Shown: in pieces, positions 34,913 to 39,058 of the stretch
How positions within the stretch are numbered: the first letter of the stretch is position 1
Layout of the letters: every line of letters starts with the position of its first letter
Origin: Pseudomonadota bacterium
GTDB lineage: Bacteria; Pseudomonadota; Gammaproteobacteria; Xanthomonadales; Xanthomonadaceae
DNA: 39,058 nt
Direction of reading: 5' to 3'
NCBI GenBank assembly: GCA_030528565.1
Contig: JAUMYP010000020.1
Location: 1-39,058 of the forward strand
Position numbers and translations under genes: made by a program
The notes under the pieces: generated by a model
What the model was told of the DNA's origin: nothing
The model's input: the letters and a program-made list of their open reading frames with translations, nothing else
The model's database searches: none

Positions 34913-35946
34913 TGAGCAGCCCCGGTTTCACTGTCCTGCCCGATAGCCCGCTTGCCAACAGCTTTGCCCTGCCCGCACGCGCCCGCTGCCTGTATCAGGT
35001 CGATGATGTCGATGCCCTGCCCGGGGCGCTGCAACAGGCAGGCGCCACTGCGCTGATGCTGGGCGGCGGCAGCAATCTGCTGTTTGTCGCCGAGCAAATC
35101 GACAGCGCCGTGCAGGTGCTGGACAAGCGCATCGCAATCTCTGAAAGCACCGATGCGCGCATCAGCATCAGCGTCACCGCCTGCGCCGGGATGCTCTGGC
35201 ATGAATTCGTCATGCACTGCCTGGCCGCTGGGGCTTATGGCCTGGAAAACCTGGCGCTGATTCCCGGCACGGTGGGCGCTGCGCCCATCCAGAACATCGG
35301 CGCCTATGGCGTGGAAGTGATGGACTTGATTACGGCGGTACAAGTCCACGACCGCCATAGCGGACAAACCCGCTGGTGGTCACATGCCGAATGCGGTTTT
35401 TCCTACCGCGACAGCGCCTTCAAGGCCGAGCCGCAACGCTATGCGGTGCTGCGGGTGAAGTTCGCGCTCTGGCGTCAGCCGCGATTGCAACTGGCCTATG
35501 CCGGACTGGATACCGAGCTTGCCCGGGCAGGCATTAGCGCACCGACACCACAAGATGTGGCCGCAGCGGTGATGCGCATCCGCCAGCGCAAGCTGCCCGA
35601 CCCGCAGCGCATCGGCAATGCCGGCAGTTTTTTCAAAAACCCGATTGTGCCGCAGCCCAGGGCCGATGCCCTGCGCGCGCAGTATCCGAACCTGCCGGTA
35701 TTTGCCGCAGGCCGCGCCGGTTACAGCAAGCTCTCTGCCGCCTGGCTGATTGAACAATGCGGCTGGAAAGGCAAACGCCAGGGCGATGCCGGGGTTTCGG
35801 CCGAACATGCCCTGGTACTGGTCAACCACGGCGCGGCGCGCGGCAGCGAGCTTCTGGCATTGGCGCGTGAAATCGCCGCATCGGTTGCAGCACGCTTTGC
35901 GGTGAACATCGAGCCAGAACCCCGCCTAATTGGAGCACACTGGTGA
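34912..35946 (+). CDS. murB: UDP-N-acetylenolpyruvoylglucosamine reductase
   Basis: 344 residues, the length of type I MurB. The FAD motif is MLGGGSNLLFV, followed by ENLALIPGTVGAAPIQNIGAYG. The catalytic Ser is in GNAGSFFKNP and the Glu in EPEPRLIG near the C-terminus. It reduces UDP-GlcNAc-enolpyruvate to UDP-MurNAc with NADPH. The frame opens 20 codons earlier inside pyrD, but the ATG at 34912 fits the family. The end overlaps the EamA start by 4 bases. Confidence 0.97.
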   Translation: MSSPGFTVLPDSPLANSFALPARARCLYQVDDVDALPGALQQAGATALMLGGGSNLLFVAEQIDSAVQVLDKRIAISESTDARISISVTACAGMLWHEFVMHCLAAGAYGLENLALIPGTVGAAPIQNIGAYGVEVMDLITAVQVHDRHSGQTRWWSHAECGFSYRDSAFKAEPQRYAVLRVKFALWRQPRLQLAYAGLDTELARAGISAPTPQDVAAAVMRIRQRKLPDPQRIGNAGSFFKNPIVPQPRADALRAQYPNLPVFAAGRAGYSKLSAAWLIEQCGWKGKRQGDAGVSAEHALVLVNHGAARGSELLALAREIAASVAARFAVNIEPEPRLIGAHW

Positions 35947-36866
35947 GCCAGCATCTGCGCGCCGCCCTGTTGATGCTGGCCAGCACCTTAAGCTTCGGGG
36001 TGATGGCGCTCAGCATCCGCCTGGCCTCGGCCAGCACGCCCACCTGGGAAATCGCCTTCTTCCGCAATGCCTTCGGACTGGTTTTCCTGCTGCCGCTGCT
36101 GTTCGCCCCTGCGCTGCGCTCGGCACAGCCGCTGTCGCTGATGCGCCAGACCATCCACACCCGGCAACTGCCGCGCTATTTTTTCCGCTGCCTGATTGGC
36201 CTTGTCGGCATGTTCTGCATGTTCTGGTCGCTGGCGCATCTGCCGCTTGGCCAGGCCATCAGCTTGTCCTACTCCTCACCGATTTTCGTCACCCTGTTTG
36301 CGGCCTTGATGCTTGGCGAAGCAGTCCGCATCCGCCGCTGGCTGGCGGTGCTGGCAGGCTTTATCGGCGTGCTGGTCATCGTGCGCCCCTGGTCGGGCAC
36401 ATTCTCCCTCGGCCTTTTGATGGCCGTTGCCGGGGCGGTGATGAGCGCGCTGGTCGCCATCCAAATCAAGCAGCTATCGCGCCAGGACAGCGCCAATGCC
36501 ATCGTGTTCTGGACCTATGTGTTCTGGGTACCGATGTCGCTGGTTCCGGCGCTTTTCGACTGGCGCTGGCCTGATAGCGGCGAAACCTGGCTGTGGCTGT
36601 TGCTCACCGGATTCTCCGGCACGCTGGGCCAGGTGCTGTGGACGCGCGCGCTGAAGATTGGCGAAGTCTCCGCACTCACCCCTATCAGCTTCGTGCAACT
36701 GCCCTTCGTCAGCTTCTGCGGCTGGCTGCTGTTTGACGAATCGCTAGACCGCTGGACGCTCATCGGTGCGGCCATCATCCTCAGCGCCACCGCCTATATC
36801 GCCCACCGCGAATCACGCCTGCGCCGCGGGGCCCTGGCCACTGCCAACGCGCCAAACACCAAATAA
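35943..36866 (+). CDS. EamA/DMT-superfamily transporter
   Basis: 307 residues beginning with GTG (overlapping murB as GTGA). Ten predicted transmembrane helices form two EamA halves (LRAALLMLASTLSFGVMALS, and in the second half the GALVI-type ISFVQLPFVSFCGWLLFDE). The drug/metabolite family exports or exchanges small metabolites; some members carry S-adenosylmethionine, but the substrate cannot be read here. It closes the pyrD-murB-eamA run. Confidence 0.9.
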   Translation: MSQHLRAALLMLASTLSFGVMALSIRLASASTPTWEIAFFRNAFGLVFLLPLLFAPALRSAQPLSLMRQTIHTRQLPRYFFRCLIGLVGMFCMFWSLAHLPLGQAISLSYSSPIFVTLFAALMLGEAVRIRRWLAVLAGFIGVLVIVRPWSGTFSLGLLMAVAGAVMSALVAIQIKQLSRQDSANAIVFWTYVFWVPMSLVPALFDWRWPDSGETWLWLLLTGFSGTLGQVLWTRALKIGEVSALTPISFVQLPFVSFCGWLLFDESLDRWTLIGAAIILSATAYIAHRESRLRRGALATANAPNTK

Positions 36867-36932
36867 ACGCCGGATATGCGCCACAAGCACAGACCTTGAT
36901 GCAAGCTAGCCCCGATTAGGGTCGTCATCAAA

Positions 36933-37160
36933 TCAAGGCAATGGCGCATCATACGGATATGCTACGCCGATATTGTTCAGTCCCGGAATCAGCTGACTCA
37001 AATAATCACGACTGCGGTTTGTGAACCGGATGCCGTTGTCAGTCAGCACGGTATGGATGTGGTAGGACACGGCATCCATCAGGTTACACAGAAACTGCGC
37101 CGCCACCATTTTGTCGGCACAGTGATACAGCTTCGGTAGATGCCATAACGCTTGGCCAGC
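36933..37160 (-). mobile_element. IS481-family transposase remnant (internally deleted)
   Basis: Minus-strand translation reads ADKMVAAQFLCNLMDAVSYH then IHTVLTDNGIRFTNRSRDY, the IS481 catalytic core around TVLTDNGxxFT. The N-terminal hallmark LAKRYGI lies just upstream but joined in another frame, so most of the N-terminal half has been deleted. No downstream Glu of the DDE triad remains. It cannot be active. Confidence 0.85.
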
Positions 37161-37166
37161 GTTCTC

Positions 37167-37375
37167 AGAGCCTGCTCAAGGTTTCTTCTCGGCACCCGCA
37201 AGTGCTGCATCCCATGTGCAGGGGCAAGACGCACGCCTTGCCAAGGCTGGCTGTCTTGACATGGAGTGCCTTGCCCAATGGGTTGCCGCTGTCGTCGTGG
37301 CACGTGCATGAAAAATTTGGCCCATAGGGCTGCCTTCCATTCGGGAGATAAGCCTGAATCCTTGAAGCCAAGACT
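37167..37375 (-). repeat. Left flank repeat of cas1-cas2 (and hairpin repeat, copy 2)
   Basis: The outer part (37167-37276) is the second copy of the hairpin repeat seen at 9543-9635; here the stem is GCACTCCATGT / ACATGGGATGC with an extra CAAGAC / GTCTTG pair and a small CCTTG-G-CAAGG hairpin inside. The inner part (37277-37375) matches 38959-39058 in inverted orientation. Minus-strand translation reads LSPEWKAALWAKFF then MHVPRRQRQP. It forms the boundary with the AT-rich cas1 promoter region. Confidence 0.75.
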
Positions 37376-37451
37376 AACAGTGTGTGGTAGCATGATTTTT
37401 ATGATAAATATTGCTTTATGAAATTTAAGTGATTCTTCTTCCGGGACGAAG

Positions 37452-38465
37452 ATGCGAAAACTCCAGAACACCCTCTACATCACCACTCAGGGCAGTTATC
37501 TTCATAAAGAACGAGAAACACTGGTGGTTGAGCAGGAACGCAAAAAGGTCGCTCAACTGCCAGTGCATGCAATTGGTCATATTTTTTGTTTCGGCAATGT
37601 GCTAGTGTCGCCGTTTTTGATGGGTTTCTGTGGAGAAAATAACGTAAATTTAGCATTCTTTACAGAAAATGGACGTTTCTTGGGGCGTTTACAGGGGAGA
37701 CAGAGTGGCAATGTTCTTTTGCGTCGTTCCCAGTATCGGCAGTCAGAACAAAATCCACTCCCAATTGCGCAACATATTATTGCTGCAAAAATTCAGTCGG
37801 CCAAGCGGGTGTTACAACGACGTTTACGCAATCATGGCGAACATGAGGATGTGACGGCAGCAGTAGCCGCCTTGAATTTCTCTTTGCGACAGCTTAAACG
37901 GGCAGACTGCTTGGACAAGGTGCGTGGAATTGAAGGTGATGCAGCAGCACGTTATTTCGGGGTATTCCAGCATTTACTTTCAGATAAAAGTGGCTTTCAT
38001 TTTGACGGACGCAACCGCCGCCCACCGCGTGACGGAGTGAATGCACTGCTATCGTTCCTGTATGCGGTGTTGGGTAAGGATATCAGTGGCGCACTGCAAG
38101 GTGTGGGCTTGGACCCACAGGTGGGCTTCCTGCATGCTGATCGGCCAGGACGCGACAGTTTGGCTCAGGATATCTTGGAAGAATTCCGTGCATGGTGGGT
38201 GGACAGGATGGTGCTCTCCCTGATTAATCGCGGGCAAATTAAGCCACAGGATTTTGTGACAGAGGCGAGCGGCGCAGTCAATATCAAGCCTGAGGCTCGC
38301 AAGTTACTATTTCAAACACTACAAAGCAAAAAGCAAGAAAAGATTATGCATCCATTTTTGAGGGAGGAAGTGGAAATCGGTTTACTGCCACATATTCAGG
38401 CAATGCTGTTATCGCGACATTTGCGAGGAGATTTGACGGAATACCCACCATTTTTGATGCGTTGA
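37452..38465 (+). CDS. cas1: CRISPR integrase Cas1, type I-C-like
   Basis: 337 residues from MRKLQNTLYITTQGSYL. The N-terminal beta domain is followed by the helical nuclease domain. The metal ligands are E161 (RGIEGDAAARYF), H228 (GFLHADRPGRDSLAQD) and D240, spaced as in active Cas1. The opening MxKLxNTLYxTT and length fit type I-C. Cas1 with Cas2 inserts spacers at the array leader. GC content is visibly lower than the neighbouring genes. No cas4, cas3, cas5, cas8c or cas7 precedes it. The ribosome site is weak. Confidence 0.95.
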   Translation: MRKLQNTLYITTQGSYLHKERETLVVEQERKKVAQLPVHAIGHIFCFGNVLVSPFLMGFCGENNVNLAFFTENGRFLGRLQGRQSGNVLLRRSQYRQSEQNPLPIAQHIIAAKIQSAKRVLQRRLRNHGEHEDVTAAVAALNFSLRQLKRADCLDKVRGIEGDAAARYFGVFQHLLSDKSGFHFDGRNRRPPRDGVNALLSFLYAVLGKDISGALQGVGLDPQVGFLHADRPGRDSLAQDILEEFRAWWVDRMVLSLINRGQIKPQDFVTEASGAVNIKPEARKLLFQTLQSKKQEKIMHPFLREEVEIGLLPHIQAMLLSRHLRGDLTEYPPFLMR

Positions 38466-38495
38466 ATTTTCAGACAACTTGCAGGGAAAAATGAG

Positions 38496-38789
38496 ATGCT
38501 GATGCTAATTACGTATGACATTTCACTGGAAGACGTGGCAGGGAGAGCACGCTTGCGACGCATTGCTAAACATTGTTTGGATTATGGCGTGCGCGTGCAA
38601 TATTCAGTATTCGAATGTGACGTCACACCAGATCAGTGGGTAAAACTGAAAAGCAAACTGCTCGATACATACCAGCCTGAAACCGACAGCCTGCGCTTCT
38701 ACCACCTGGGCAGCAAATGGAGACGCAAGGTAGAACATCACGGCGCGAAGGAAGCAGTGGATATATTTCAGAATACACTAATAGTGTAG
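38496..38789 (+). CDS. cas2: CRISPR-associated Cas2, type I-C-like
   Basis: 97 residues of ferredoxin fold. It begins MLMLITYDIS, with the conserved metal-site Asp at residue 8, and continues RARLRRIAKHCLDYGVRVQYSVFE, divided here by known helix/strand limits. Cas2 dimers bridge two Cas1 dimers in the integrase complex. It lies 30 bases after cas1 with GCAGGGA ahead of the ATG. The length is standard for type I-C (about 96). Confidence 0.95.
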   Translation: MLMLITYDISLEDVAGRARLRRIAKHCLDYGVRVQYSVFECDVTPDQWVKLKSKLLDTYQPETDSLRFYHLGSKWRRKVEHHGAKEAVDIFQNTLIV

Positions 38790-38958
38790 GCGCCGACTTG
38801 TAGTTCTCATGGAGCTCCCGGCAGGCCAACGACCTTACAGTGACCATTAAAAAATATGGTTAGGAATAACAAGTGTGACTGAGGAAGCCGGGCTAAACTT
38901 TCGAAATACCTTTTGTGATGCTGTTAGCGAATTAACCTGCTTTAGGCTCTATGTGTAT
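38790..38958 (+). other. Possible remnant of a CRISPR leader, no repeats seen
   Basis: 170 bases after cas2. The start has a C/G-rich motif (GAGCTCCCGGCAGGCCAACG) and then an AT-rich part (TTAAAAAATATGGTTAGG). The order, motif then AT-rich stretch, would suit a leader, but there is no direct repeat and no spacer-repeat pattern in the window. The assignment is weak. Confidence 0.4.
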
Positions 38959-39058
38959 AGTCCCACGCTTTGAAGGTTCAATTTTCTCCCCCGAATGGAA
39001 GGCAGCACTATGGGACAAATTCTTCATGCATGCGCCACGACGACAGAGGCAACCCGTC
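38959..39058 (+). repeat. Right flank repeat of cas1-cas2 (cut by window edge)
   Basis: It matches the inner part of the left flank repeat in inverted orientation, around 80% identical. Plus-strand translation gives FSPEWKAALWDKFF then MHAPRRQRQPV. Of six base differences in the best-conserved part, four are silent in that frame. The copy continues past the right edge. Confidence 0.75.

Noticed and set aside
37079-37471. A 130-codon protein opposite the cas1 promoter region
   Set aside because: It is a chimera of the flank repeat, the hairpin repeat and an IS481 piece in the wrong frame; it is not a single gene.
38790-39058. CRISPR array after cas2
   Set aside because: No direct repeats of 28-37 bases with regular spacing are present; only the flank repeat occurs, once on this side.

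Overview
The window is about 39 kb of a GC-rich proteobacterial chromosome (roughly 60% GC by eye). It is most likely a gammaproteobacterium of the Xanthomonadales (Lysobacterales) type. The hints are two S46 dipeptidyl-peptidases, a bTHX ribosomal protein, a Zur-linked TonB receptor, an entericidin-type lipoprotein, and the clusters folC-SPOR-purF and tdh-kbl. The placement is an inference from gene content, and no rRNA or marker phylogeny was possible.

Layout. (1) 1-4856: an S8 serine-protease autotransporter, cut by the left edge, lies directly behind a PepSY protein / response regulator / sensor kinase operon that has a PmrA/QseB-like direct repeat upstream. An entericidin-like lipoprotein is next to it. 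(2) 4981-9482: arginase, a cyclophilin, a macro-domain protein, typA with a hairpin leader, and tRNA-Ser(GGA). (3) 9483-10165: decayed mobile DNA, with an IS5-family transposase remnant and a hairpin-containing dispersed repeat. (4) 10166-15300: bTHX, then a zinc-homeostasis group (MerC-domain protein, a Zur-box-like site, a His-rich ZnuD-like receptor, Zur), then gltX. (5) 15356-21150: lpxH, a DUF455 ferritin-like protein, purF, a SPOR protein and folC; cvpA, which usually sits before purF, is absent. (6) 21222-26813: two paralogous S46 peptidases separated by an AT-rich islet with one orphan membrane protein. (7) 26916-31606: tdh-kbl (threonine catabolism), a MetA-type homoserine acyltransferase, a cold-shock protein, a DUF456 protein and tRNA-Arg(CCU). 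(8) 31658-36866: an antiquitin-like aldehyde dehydrogenase, two tandem DUF4190-type membrane proteins (the first frameshifted), pyrD, murB and an EamA exporter in a tightly overlapping run. (9) 36933-39058: an IS481 remnant followed by a lower-GC, catalytically intact type I-C-like cas1-cas2 pair. This pair has no cas4, no interference genes and no visible CRISPR array, and it is bracketed by two inverted, outward-facing copies of one repeat.

Most of the window is ordinary housekeeping. The parts that merit attention are the isolated cas1-cas2 cassette with its inverted flanking repeat (part of which recurs beside tRNA-Ser), the zinc regulon, the protease autotransporter behind its own two-component system, the two S46 paralogs with different specificity residues, and the frameshift in the DUF4190 pair.
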